From contig MNUG01000017.1 in NCBI GenBank assembly GCA_001871905.1, forward strand, positions 124,397 through 188,396: 64,000 nt of DNA, read 5' to 3'. This document shows, piece by piece, positions 30,352 to 39,999 of the stretch (positions are counted from its first letter, which is position 1; every line of letters starts with the position of its first letter). The notes under the pieces are model-generated. The model did no database searches and was not told the DNA's origin. It worked only from the letters and a program-made list of their open reading frames with translations. The stretch is from Alphaproteobacteria bacterium CG1_02_46_17 (GTDB taxonomy: Bacteria > Pseudomonadota > Alphaproteobacteria > Micavibrionales > Micavibrionaceae). The translations under genes were made by a program, and so were the position numbers.

Positions 30352-30426
30352 GCCGTTGTAGCTCAGGGGTAGAGCAGGTCATTCGTAATGACAAGGTCGG
30401 GAGTTCAAATCTCTTCAGCGGCACCA
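30352..30426 (+). tRNA. tRNA-Thr (anticodon CGT), CCA encoded
   Basis: GCCGTTG acceptor, GCTC/GAGC D-arm, loop TTCGTAA, TTCAAAT T-loop, CAGCGGC-A-CCA. Confidence 0.95.
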
Positions 30427-30460
30427 TTATAAAGCCCCTGCTTGTCAGGGGCTTTATAAT
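30426..30460 (+). terminator. strong bidirectional hairpin after tRNA-Thr
   Basis: Perfect 15-bp arms ATTATAAAGCCCCTG / CAGGGGCTTTATAAT, 5-nt loop. Confidence 0.75.
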
Positions 30461-30702
30461 GGGCTGTGGGATACTTGCTTCCGAAGGGAGTTCACGGCGA
30501 GCCTTTAGATAAAGGCGAGACGCCGCGCGGCAAAATTCAATCTGGTCAAAAACACAGGCATTGGTTTTAAGAACTCACTACCCATTCGCGCAAAAGATGT
30601 AAAAAGCAAATAATTAATTAAAAACTATTTTCTGAACAAAAGTCTTCCCCGCTCGTTCACATATTAGCACATCCAGTATGAGCCTTAAAATGTGGGGTAA
30701 TT

Positions 30703-31584
30703 ATGAAAATATATCTTTATCTAGTTGTTTTTTTGCTGGGGTTAAATGCCTTTGTTTGCAATGACTCTTTCTCTCAGTCCTCTGACCCACCGCTTGCCAA
30801 TAATGTCGAGGACGACAATCGTGTGAATGATCGCCCCTTTGCCGAGGAGCGCAAAGCCGCCCAGAATTTTATTGAGAACGTCAATGAAGCACGCAAAGAA
30901 CTAATCATTCTTCAACCTGCCCTTGCGCAGCAAAAAGTAATCATGGCGCGTAATTTGCTGCCCCTTATCCTGCGCGTTACACCTGCGCAACGTCGATTGA
31001 CCAGAGTTGAGTTTGGCGGCGGATTCTATGCCGATGATCTGGGAGACAGAAAAAGTTATATCCCGATTGAAACTCAGTCTCTAGAAAATCTGACGCAAGG
31101 GGCAGGGCCACGCTGGATGAAAAGCACCCGCTCAGAAAGCGATGCCGTCATTATTTACATCACTCTGGATCTGGCCGATGATAAAGCAAAGCGGTACCTT
31201 GATCAGGCAGAAAAATATATCGCAGCAGGCAGCATCAAGCAAGCCGAAGCGCAGCTCGCCGAGCTAAGCGACCGCGTTATCAAGATCAATGATTCTATTC
31301 CCGATGCAGTACAGGCTCGCGATTACCTGACGCTGGCAGACAATTATATTGGAGCCGCAAATTTCTTCGGTGCCAGAAATTCTCTGGAACAAGCGAAGAT
31401 CTTTCTGGATAAAATGAAAGATGAGAACATCTATAAAAATTATCGATCTGATATTATTTCCTTGCATCAAAGCATTGAGACTCTTCAAGCGGCCTTTGCC
31501 AAACTGGATGCCGATCAAATAAAGAATGCTGAAAGCAACTTGAAAAAATGGCAGCGACAATTGGCCGGTTGGGTTCAAGAATAA
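30703..31584 (+). CDS. YfdX-family-like secreted protein
   Basis: Signal peptide; 'SYIPIETQSLENLTQG...DAVIIYITLDLADDKAKRYLDQAEKYIAAGSIKQAEAQLAEL' resembles YfdX. Confidence 0.6.
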   Translation: MKIYLYLVVFLLGLNAFVCNDSFSQSSDPPLANNVEDDNRVNDRPFAEERKAAQNFIENVNEARKELIILQPALAQQKVIMARNLLPLILRVTPAQRRLTRVEFGGGFYADDLGDRKSYIPIETQSLENLTQGAGPRWMKSTRSESDAVIIYITLDLADDKAKRYLDQAEKYIAAGSIKQAEAQLAELSDRVIKINDSIPDAVQARDYLTLADNYIGAANFFGARNSLEQAKIFLDKMKDENIYKNYRSDIISLHQSIETLQAAFAKLDADQIKNAESNLKKWQRQLAGWVQE

Positions 31585-31599
31585 CAAGCGACCCAAGCC

Positions 31600-32379
31600 A
31601 TGAAAAAATTATCTGCATATTTTGTTCTGGGATTGTTATTGATTTTTGGCATCGAACCCCGCCAAACATACGCGGCTGTGCGCGAGACAAAGAATACTGC
31701 GTTTCAATCCTATTCTTTGGCCTTTAATGATTCGGAGATTTTTCACACCGATATCACGCCCTTTTATAAATGGACGAAAGTGTTGCGCCGAATGGATGCA
31801 CATAAGGAGTCGACCCCCCCATGGCTGGAAAATAAAGAGTCTTTGGAACGGTTATCTGCGTGGGACAGGGCGCAAAAAGTCGATCATCTGGTCAACAAGT
31901 ACGGTTATGTTTCCGACATGAGAAATTGGGGTGTAACCGATTATTGGGAAATCCCTGCCGAATTTTTTAAGCGCGGCGGTGATTGCGAAGACTTTGCCCT
32001 GACCAAATATGCCTGGCTGCGCTCCCTCGCCACAACCGAAGACAATCTTCGGATTGCTGTCGTTCATGATCGGGTTCGCAACATGCCACATGCTGTCCTG
32101 CTTCTCTATATAAACAACAAGGCCATGATTCTGGACAATCAGGTAAAAGATATTCGCGACAGCAGCACCACAAGCCGCTACCGAATGATATACAGCATCA
32201 ACCGTCAGGGCTGGTGGCGGCCTATGACAAGGTTCGCAAGTGCCGAGCCCCGCGTGGAAGAAGATATGGACAGGATGGAACCTGCGAGCGGCGGTGATGA
32301 CCTGCCCTTTTCCAAGGCCTGTTTCGACGGCGCGGACTTGCCCGAATGCATAAACTCCATTGAACCTAGCGCGAGGTAG
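31600..32379 (+). CDS. transglutaminase-like cysteine peptidase (BTLCP family)
   Basis: WEIPAEFFKRGGDCEDFALTKYAWL ... MPHAVLLLYINNKAMILDNQ: Cys-His-Asp layout. Confidence 0.85.
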   Translation: MKKLSAYFVLGLLLIFGIEPRQTYAAVRETKNTAFQSYSLAFNDSEIFHTDITPFYKWTKVLRRMDAHKESTPPWLENKESLERLSAWDRAQKVDHLVNKYGYVSDMRNWGVTDYWEIPAEFFKRGGDCEDFALTKYAWLRSLATTEDNLRIAVVHDRVRNMPHAVLLLYINNKAMILDNQVKDIRDSSTTSRYRMIYSINRQGWWRPMTRFASAEPRVEEDMDRMEPASGGDDLPFSKACFDGADLPECINSIEPSAR

Positions 32380-32522
32380 AAGATCCCCATTTTAGGAGTA
32401 TATATAATGCTCTTACCGTAAGAAAATTGTTGCACAGGCATCCTGATGCAGCATAACATCAATAACCTCCTGTGGGAGCAAGACTATTACCTTATCTGTC
32501 CAATAGATCCTGACGACATACA

Positions 32523-33433
32523 ATGACTTTATGTGACACCTGCGCGCGGATTTTAACATCAGAAGGAAAACGGATAAAGACGGGATTCCTCTCCTTCCTT
32601 TTCATCGCACTCTTTTCTTGCGTCTCTTTTGCTGCAACAGATATTCCCTTTACCATCAACATGTCTGAAGCCGTCAATATAACGGGTCACTGATACGTGT
32701 CCGCAGGTCAAGTGACAGCACAGAATTGGATATTGGCTATCTGGCCAGCGGGGATTTAGATACAGCAACCCTGACAAGTTTTTGCAGTGCAACCAGTTGT
32801 TTTATCAAAACATGGTACGATCAGAGTGGTAACGGCAATCATGCAACCCAAACCACAGCAGGAAACCAGCCAAGAATTGTCAATTCTGGAACCATTGATA
32901 TCGTTAACAGCGTCCCTGCTTTGAACTTTATAGCATCATCCAACAACTATATGCTGATGCCATCTATGTTGAGCGGGATGTCAGCTTTGACAATCGCCAC
33001 CGTGCTTAAAAACAACTCATCGGGAAACTGGGCCAGATTTTTTGACTTTGGGACAGGACAGACCGTGAATATGTTTGCAACCCCCAGCAATTCCACCCAA
33101 AGCCGTTTCAGAATAACAAATGGTGGGTACGCTAATGAACAAGGTCCTTCTGGCACAACAATCAACAGCGTAACCACCCATAATCTGATCTTCCTGCACA
33201 CAGGGACAACCATGACTATTTTTCAAAATGGTATATCCCTAGCCTCGGCCGGAAGCATCACCAAACTACCAAGTGCCATTGTTGGGACGCAAAACTATAT
33301 TGGAAGAAGCCAATACCCTGACCCTCATCTCAATGGATGGTATCAGGAATTTGTCCTGTTCCCCTCTGCCCTTTCAACACCAGACAGAAACACGCTGGAG
33401 GCCAACGAAAAGGCCTACTTTGGAACGCCATAG
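32523..33433 (+). pseudogene. LamG/arabinofuranosidase-catalytic-like secreted protein with disrupted N-terminus
   Basis: Signal peptide at 32523 in one frame; the 32726-33433 frame extends upstream as SRQYNGSLIRVRRSSDSTELDIGYLASGDLDTATL, preceded by an in-frame TGA; 'FIKTWYDQSGNGNHATQ' hallmark. Confidence 0.6.
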
Positions 33434-33440
33434 CGAAATA

Positions 33441-34283
33441 TTACATTTCTCTATCAGATATCAGCCCTCCATCTATCCCTGACCCGTTTTGTTGATAGAT
33501 ATGATGAATTAGGGACATGATCCCTCCGCACACCACATACCAGCACACCAATACCGGCCCTGCAGGAAGATCGGTTATAACAGAAAAAACAAGACCACTC
33601 CCCACCGAGAACACAGCCAAAAGGTACCCCACCATCAAACGTCCCCGCTTAGAGATTTCTCCCGAAGATGATCTGGCAAATGGCACACTCGCCAATGCCG
33701 GAATAATCAGACTGGCAAAAACCAGATACACCCCGACCATTTGTACCGCAAAGGTAATGGACACAGGAAACAAGATATAAAACAGCGCAGGATAACGCGC
33801 AACAAAGCGCCACCACACAAACAACACCCCGATAGACACCATCAAGGTCACAAGGACTTGTTGCCAAGCGACCCAAAGGATTTGTCCCGCCAGAACCCCT
33901 TGCATCTCCTCACCCCCATGAGGATCACCTGCCAGAACCAGCAAAATCAACGATGCCGAAAGCACAAAAGCGCAACCGATAAAGGCTTCCTGAAACTTTG
34001 GAACTTTATGCCCGAGCCACCCAAACACAAGGCTCCCAGCAACCGCAAACGATAAGGCCAGAAGAGCAGACATAATTCCGCCCTCAATATGAAAGACCAC
34101 ACTGCCGATCACCACACCCAACGCCGCAATTTGTGCAATCGCCAGATCAATAAAAATGATACCGCGCCTTAATACTTCTTGTCCCAAAGGAACATGGGTC
34201 ATGGAGACGACAAGCCCTGCGCAAAATGCCGGAGCCAAAAGCTCCAGCATCGCAAAAAGATCGGAAGACAACAGGTCAGTCAT
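33441..34283 (-). CDS. znuB: zinc/metal ABC transporter permease
   Basis: ABC-3 family permease; multi-TM; 'MTHVPLGQEVLRRGIIFIDLAIAQIAALGVVIG'. Confidence 0.87.
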   Translation of the reverse strand: MTDLLSSDLFAMLELLAPAFCAGLVVSMTHVPLGQEVLRRGIIFIDLAIAQIAALGVVIGSVVFHIEGGIMSALLALSFAVAGSLVFGWLGHKVPKFQEAFIGCAFVLSASLILLVLAGDPHGGEEMQGVLAGQILWVAWQQVLVTLMVSIGVLFVWWRFVARYPALFYILFPVSITFAVQMVGVYLVFASLIIPALASVPFARSSSGEISKRGRLMVGYLLAVFSVGSGLVFSVITDLPAGPVLVCWYVVCGGIMSLIHHIYQQNGSGIDGGLISDREM

Positions 34284-35163
34284 TCTGCCCCCTGATCAAT
34301 CGGTCAATCGTATCATCATAAAGATGTTCGAGCGTATCGGCCCGGTCATTTCCGCCAACAGTATAGGCCAGCCCTACAACCGGAATTCCCGTTTTCTCCG
34401 ATAACCATTCCGCAGCCTTCGGGTTTTGGTATGGCGAAACCAGAATGGCCTTGATCTGCTTTCCTTCGACAGATTTAAGAACATCTTGCAGATGAGATGC
34501 CGATGGCGGAATTCCCGGTTTAGGTTCCAAGGCCGCCACTTGCCTGATCTTCAGCCAATCCAGCAAATATGCCCATCCTTCATGATACACCACGACATTT
34601 TGTCCCTGAAGAGAAGCAGCCTTTTTGCCCCATCCCGCAATCAAGGACTGCCACCTGCTATGAAATGCACTGGCACGGTCTTGATATTCTGCCGCATGCG
34701 CTGGATCAATTGCAGCCAGCCTGTCCGCCACAACTGGGGCCATACGCATAATATTGCGCGGATCTGTTACAAGATGCGGATTACCGTCCGGATGAACGTC
34801 ACCCATGCTGCGGTCAACCTTGGTTGCAACACCCAGCTTGGTTACATAATCCGCAACAAAAAGAAAGACTGTATCAGGACGCGCCGCATTTTCCTGTAAA
34901 ACCGGAAGCCAGCCGGCCTCGAGAGATGCCCCGTTGCAAAAAACCAGATCGGCCTTTCGCATTGCCGCCAGCAAACTCGGCTTGGCCTTAATGTGGTGTG
35001 GGTCCTGACGAGCAGAAGCCGCCACTGTCACATCCACTTGATCTCCGCCAATCTCTTGCGCCAAAGCTCCCCATTCCGGTTCGCAGGCAAAGATATTGAC
35101 CTTTGCTTGCGCCGCCAGCGGCAACACAAGCAGACAAAGGAACGACGTTATAAAATATTTCAT
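34276..35163 (-). CDS. znuA: zinc/metal ABC transporter substrate-binding protein
   Basis: Signal peptide, FACEPEWGALAQEIGGDQVDVTVAASARQDPHHIKAKPS, NPHLVTDP. Confidence 0.9.
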   Translation of the reverse strand: MKYFITSFLCLLVLPLAAQAKVNIFACEPEWGALAQEIGGDQVDVTVAASARQDPHHIKAKPSLLAAMRKADLVFCNGASLEAGWLPVLQENAARPDTVFLFVADYVTKLGVATKVDRSMGDVHPDGNPHLVTDPRNIMRMAPVVADRLAAIDPAHAAEYQDRASAFHSRWQSLIAGWGKKAASLQGQNVVVYHEGWAYLLDWLKIRQVAALEPKPGIPPSASHLQDVLKSVEGKQIKAILVSPYQNPKAAEWLSEKTGIPVVGLAYTVGGNDRADTLEHLYDDTIDRLIRGQND

Positions 35164-35176
35164 GATGTCATCCCCC

Positions 35177-36532
35177 TTAAAAAGTATGAGCCGGATGAGC
35201 ACCAAGGCTCATGATATATTGCAAGATAAACTGGTTATCTTTTTGACCCGAGGCCGGTTCTTCATGACCGTATTGCAAACGGACGCGCGAGAATTCGCTG
35301 TTGCTCCAATCCATCATTAATGAGGCATTCCATGGATCATGCCCGCCACTGTCCAGCGCACTCCCTGCAAGACCCGCAGGAACATCGCCTGAATCGAGCC
35401 TGCTGTACCGCGCCCCGACTCGCCATTGCGGATCAAATTTATAAACACTTTGCAGATACCAGCCGTTCTGATGTTCGTCATAACCGACAGCACCCGTCCC
35501 CGCATTACTATCCTCATAAGTTCCATCTTCTTTGCGGATAAAATATTCCCCTTGCAGACTGACTTCCTGTTCGGTGTTGTTACCCGTTGGCGCCCATGTC
35601 ATACGCAGTGATGCCGCATACAGATCACTATCCCCATGGAACAAAACCGTATCATCATTGGCAGCGCGCTCTTCCGGTCGGGATTGAAGCGTCGATAAAC
35701 TGGCCATCCAGCTGACATCATCGCCAAGATCACCTCCCGTCCGAAGATAGCTCAGCCATGATCCGAAATCAGACCCGTCAGACCCACCTCCCGGGAAATC
35801 ATTGCCGCGATAAACACCAGCCCCCAATTCTGTATAAAGATCGGTCGGCAAGATAACTGACGCCATGACCCCGTCATCCTTATACGCGTTGTTTAGAAAG
35901 ACACGGTTTGGCAAAGGTCGGTCAGAAAAGTCATCTGTATGCCCATGATGTTCGTTAAGATACCCGATTGGTTGAAGAAACCGTCCCGCTTTCACGCTGA
36001 TGCCATAGGGCAAGGATGTTGTCTTGATAAAAGCCTCCTCGAGTTCGGTTTCTGTTTCTCCATCCTGCTCGGATAACGCCGCCGTCAACTTACCCATAAA
36101 TTTATCATCGATATTGGCGGTAAAGTTAAGCTCGGCCTCATCAAGCCCCAGCCCTTCACTCATACGACCTCCCTCTTGACCAACCCCAAATCCAGCAACA
36201 TCGGAAGACTCGTTACTAAAAGCCGCATAATGCCCGTTGAGTACAACACCAATCGCCGGATTAAAGGCATTGGCTGAATTTTGTGACGACACTGCAGAAA
36301 CAGAAGCTGCATCAACTCCGCCTGCAGCAGGCTGAATTTGCGCCACCTGTTTGGATTCCATATCCTGAAGCCGTGTTTCAAGACCGGAAATCTTACTCTC
36401 ATAAGCCTGCTTCATGGATTGTATTTCTGCCCGCAGAATCTCAATTTCAGCATCACTCGCCGCATAAGAAGGAGAAATAATGGCAGGGAATAAGGCAAGC
36501 GTGCTCGCTGCCCACAAAAATTTGGAAGACAT
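35177..36532 (-). CDS. outer-membrane porin-like beta-barrel, zinc-cluster associated
   Basis: Signal peptide, coiled-coil N-terminus, beta-barrel repeats, C-terminal Phe (AHPAHTF). Confidence 0.65.
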   Translation of the reverse strand: MSSKFLWAASTLALFPAIISPSYAASDAEIEILRAEIQSMKQAYESKISGLETRLQDMESKQVAQIQPAAGGVDAASVSAVSSQNSANAFNPAIGVVLNGHYAAFSNESSDVAGFGVGQEGGRMSEGLGLDEAELNFTANIDDKFMGKLTAALSEQDGETETELEEAFIKTTSLPYGISVKAGRFLQPIGYLNEHHGHTDDFSDRPLPNRVFLNNAYKDDGVMASVILPTDLYTELGAGVYRGNDFPGGGSDGSDFGSWLSYLRTGGDLGDDVSWMASLSTLQSRPEERAANDDTVLFHGDSDLYAASLRMTWAPTGNNTEQEVSLQGEYFIRKEDGTYEDSNAGTGAVGYDEHQNGWYLQSVYKFDPQWRVGARYSRLDSGDVPAGLAGSALDSGGHDPWNASLMMDWSNSEFSRVRLQYGHEEPASGQKDNQFILQYIMSLGAHPAHTF

Positions 36533-36587
36533 GATATGTCCTTTCTTATCTAAAAGAATTTTATAAAATCAAAAATATTGGAAAGAA

Positions 36588-36992
36588 TCAGACAAGACGG
36601 ATTGGGGGAGCCCGCGACTGGTAGAAAAAACTCACCTGTTGGACAAAAATTTGCCTCGCATCGGAATAATGTACACAGTCCGTAAGTATGTTTTGAAGAA
36701 CAATGACCGGATCTGCGAAAACCATCTGGGAAAAGTTTTTGGCCAGCAAGCACGTATCACAAATTTTGTGGCGAGAGGGAGTATCACCAGAATCATGACG
36801 ATCATCATCTATCCCCATTCCATTTCCCGCAACAGTGCCGGAGAGTACAGAGGACACACCATCTTCCAGAAAGTGAACCGTCGAGTGATGGGCAAGAACA
36901 AGCTGCGCCAACAGCATAAGCTGCAGAACAAAGAAACAAAGAAATTTATTTCTTGAAGCCATGCACATAGAAAGCACGAAACACGGCATCAC
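36588..36992 (-). CDS. DUF2946-like membrane/periplasmic protein
   Basis: QLVLAHHSTVHFLE...HKICDTCLLAKNF...YQSRAPPI pattern. Confidence 0.5.
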   Translation of the reverse strand: MMPCFVLSMCMASRNKFLCFFVLQLMLLAQLVLAHHSTVHFLEDGVSSVLSGTVAGNGMGIDDDRHDSGDTPSRHKICDTCLLAKNFSQMVFADPVIVLQNILTDCVHYSDARQIFVQQVSFFYQSRAPPIRLV

Positions 36993-37020
36993 CTCAAGAG
37001 AAAAATTTCTGTTTTCCTTT

Positions 37021-37641
37021 TTATTTTTTTGAATCTTTCCGCCATATGAATTGTGTTACAAAAGCCTGTCCCGTATGACCTGAACCTTCATAAACTGCAC
37101 GTTCACCGGAAAATTCATACACAATCCCTACGTCAGAAAAAACACCATGAATTTCATCAGGATCAATCATCCACGTTACATCTTTAGGCCCGCCAGTATC
37201 GTAGTTCATTTGTAACTGGTTTGGATGATACGCTTCCAGAATAAAGACTCCCTCTTGTTTTAACGCGGGAGAAACGCGATTAAGAATATGACGACGTGTC
37301 TTGGCATCAGTATGGGCAAAAATTGAGACAATGGCATCCCAACGCGCGACCCCAAAATCAAAATCATTTACATCCATCACATCATAATGAATGGTGACAC
37401 CACGATCGGCAGCCAGTCGCAGAGCTTTGTCTTTACCAACGCGAGATATATCAACCGCATACACATCAAAGCCTTGCTGCGCCAGAAACACGGAATTTCG
37501 TCCCTCGCCTTCGCCCAGACACAAAACCCGTCCCGATGGAGGAATATGCGAAACAGAGTCTCCCAAAAACTCATTGGGGTTTGTGCCATAAATATAGTCA
37601 TCTTTGGCATATCGCTCATCCCATAACAATCCGTTACCCAT
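37021..37641 (-). CDS. class I SAM-dependent methyltransferase
   Basis: WDERYAKDDYIYGTNPNEFL; GRVLCLGEGEGRNSVFLAQQGFDVYAVDIS. Confidence 0.85.
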   Translation of the reverse strand: MGNGLLWDERYAKDDYIYGTNPNEFLGDSVSHIPPSGRVLCLGEGEGRNSVFLAQQGFDVYAVDISRVGKDKALRLAADRGVTIHYDVMDVNDFDFGVARWDAIVSIFAHTDAKTRRHILNRVSPALKQEGVFILEAYHPNQLQMNYDTGGPKDVTWMIDPDEIHGVFSDVGIVYEFSGERAVYEGSGHTGQAFVTQFIWRKDSKK

Positions 37642-37690
37642 CTAAAATCCTCTCTATAAAAAATCAATCAATACAGATATAATATCTTTC

Positions 37691-38263
37691 ATGACAAAGA
37701 AAATACGATGCGGCTGGGTAGGAGAAAACAAACCCCATTACGAAGACTATCACGATCATGAATGGAGCCGTCCCGTTCATGATGACCAGAAATTGTTTGA
37801 GATGTTGATTTTAGAAGGCGCACAAGCCGGACTCAATTGGGAAACCATCCTCAAACGCCGCGCAGGATATCAAGCGGTCTTCAAGAATTTTGATATCAAA
37901 AAATGTGCACGCCTCACCGACGCTCAACTGGAAGAAATACTGCAAGATGAACGCATCATCAGAAACCGCTTAAAAGTGTTCAGCGTCCGTAAAAATGCAC
38001 TTGCCGTCCTGACAATCCAGAAAGAGTTTGGATCATTTGACGCCTATGTATGGTCGTTTATCGGGGGGAAACCCAGACAGAATAAATGGAGATCCTTGAG
38101 CGAGGTTCCCGCCATCACCCAGGAAGCCGAAGCCTTGTCCAAAGACCTGAAAAAGCGGGGCATGAGCTTTGTCGGCCCCACCATTATCTATGCCTATATG
38201 CAAGCCATCGGCATGGTTAACGACCACATCACGGATTGTTTTTGCTATAAGGAGTCTCGTTAG
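37691..38263 (+). CDS. tag: DNA-3-methyladenine glycosylase I
   Basis: RCGWVGENKPHYEDYHDHEWSRPVHDDQKLFEMLILEGAQAGLNWETILKRR. Confidence 0.95.
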   Translation: MTKKIRCGWVGENKPHYEDYHDHEWSRPVHDDQKLFEMLILEGAQAGLNWETILKRRAGYQAVFKNFDIKKCARLTDAQLEEILQDERIIRNRLKVFSVRKNALAVLTIQKEFGSFDAYVWSFIGGKPRQNKWRSLSEVPAITQEAEALSKDLKKRGMSFVGPTIIYAYMQAIGMVNDHITDCFCYKESR

Positions 38264-38264
38264 G

Positions 38265-38750
38265 CTAAAGTTTTGCCAGACACACATCCGCGCCGGAAAA
38301 TTCCAGATTGCCCGCAGCCGGCTCAACCTGCAATTCGGTGACTTTACCGTGATCGACCACCATCATAAAACGTTGCGCGCGCAACCCAAGCCCCGCGCCA
38401 GAGCCATCAAGCGTTAGTCCGAGTTTTTGAACCAGCTCACCATTTCCGTCAGGCACCATCATAACCTTACCTTCGGCCCCAGCCACTTCGCCCCAATGTT
38501 TCATGACAAACGGATCATTGACCGCCAGACACAAAATCGCATCAATGCCCTTGGCCTTAATTGCATCGGCCTGAGTAATATAACCGGGTAAATGTTTTTG
38601 CGCACAAGTCGGCGTAAAGGCTCCCGGAACAGCAAAAATAACAACTTTTTTATCCGCCAGAAATTCGGTAATTTTGAAATCTTCCATCCCGTCAGACCCA
38701 AGGCGTTTGAGTGTTACAGCAGGGAAAGCGTCACCAACAGCAATTGTCAT
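38265..38750 (-). CDS. peroxiredoxin (Prx5-like)
   Basis: VIFAVPGAFTPTCAQKHLPGY. Confidence 0.92.
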   Translation of the reverse strand: MTIAVGDAFPAVTLKRLGSDGMEDFKITEFLADKKVVIFAVPGAFTPTCAQKHLPGYITQADAIKAKGIDAILCLAVNDPFVMKHWGEVAGAEGKVMMVPDGNGELVQKLGLTLDGSGAGLGLRAQRFMMVVDHGKVTELQVEPAAGNLEFSGADVCLAKL

Positions 38751-38801
38751 CTTAAAATCTCCATTCTTATGAATGAGAACTAATATAGTCTGGATTTGAA
38801 A

Positions 38802-39512
38802 TTAAACCAGTGATTTTTCGACATTATCGACATCCTCCGGTGTGGAGATGTGATGCCAATCCCCATCATAAACCACACCATAGAGCCGTCCAGACTCCTC
38901 TGCCGCATCCATTTGCTGCAAAAAGGAATAAACTCCGTCCGGCATAGACTCCAGAATACGCGGATGAACAATCCGGATACCGGTAAACATCAGATCACCC
39001 GTTTTATCTTGGGCGCGGATCAAACGACCATCTGCAGCAATATCATAATCCCCCACCCCTTGGGTCAGGGTCATGCGCAAAACCGGTATCAAAAGCAGCA
39101 AAATATCCATATCATTGGCATCAAAAGTATTGGAAAGTGCCGCAAGCGCACCCATAGTCCCGTCTTTATCAACCCAGAATGCATCCCCGTTAATCATAAA
39201 AAACGGGGCATTTTTGGGCAAAAATTGTGCAGCATTCTTTAATCCTCCGCCCGTTTCCAGCAATACTGGCTCCTGCACAAAATCAACAGAAGTAAACCCC
39301 GAAACACCATCCAGATATTGAGAAATTTTGTCAGGCAAATGATGGGCATTCACTATCAGATGCTGCACATCTTCTGCCTTTAGATAATCAAATATATAAT
39401 CGAGCAATGGCCGATCATTCAAAGAGACCAATGGTTTTGGCAGACTATCGGTTAAAGGTGCCATGCGTGTCCCCTTACCTGCCGCCAAGACAAACGCCGT
39501 GTCAATTTTCAT
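38802..39512 (-). CDS. nucleotidyltransferase family protein (MurU-like)
   Basis: AFVLAAGKGTRMAPLTDSLPKPLVSLNDRPLLDY; next to tsaE. Confidence 0.88.
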   Translation of the reverse strand: MKIDTAFVLAAGKGTRMAPLTDSLPKPLVSLNDRPLLDYIFDYLKAEDVQHLIVNAHHLPDKISQYLDGVSGFTSVDFVQEPVLLETGGGLKNAAQFLPKNAPFFMINGDAFWVDKDGTMGALAALSNTFDANDMDILLLLIPVLRMTLTQGVGDYDIAADGRLIRAQDKTGDLMFTGIRIVHPRILESMPDGVYSFLQQMDAAEESGRLYGVVYDGDWHHISTPEDVDNVEKSLV

Positions 39513-39940
39513 TCCATGCCCTCTTCAATCATGATCTCGCGCGTTCCATCATCACGCAGCATAAATCGTACAGACTTAGATTTTTTAGCACCATAACCGT
39601 CCAGATGCCCCCCTAGGCGTTCCGGCCATTCCACCAGCACGATCCCTGAAAGAGCCTCTTCCCAACCCAGTTCGAATATTTCTTCAGGGTCTTTAAGGCG
39701 ATAAAGGTCAAAATGATAAATCTCGCCAGCCTTGCTGTCGTATGTCTGAACCAGTGTGAAGGTCGGACTGGGCACGTCCAGTTCAGAATCCTCTGCCAAA
39801 GCACGGATTACGGCACGCGCAAAGACCGATTTACCAGCCCCCAGATCACCATCCAACAACACGACATCACCGCGGGTCAAATTCCGCGCGAAATTCGTTG
39901 CTATACGAATCGTGTCATTCTCCGATGCGGAAAAAACCAT
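39509..39940 (-). CDS. tsaE: tRNA t6A synthesis ATPase TsaE
   Basis: LLDGDLGAGKSVFARAVIRAL, SPTFTLVQTYD, HFDLYRL. Confidence 0.92.
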   Translation of the reverse strand: MVFSASENDTIRIATNFARNLTRGDVVLLDGDLGAGKSVFARAVIRALAEDSELDVPSPTFTLVQTYDSKAGEIYHFDLYRLKDPEEIFELGWEEALSGIVLVEWPERLGGHLDGYGAKKSKSVRFMLRDDGTREIMIEEGME

Positions 39941-39999
39941 TTGAAATTAACCTCTCTTGACGTATGTATAGCCCAAGGAATAAAAATGGAACAGAAGAA

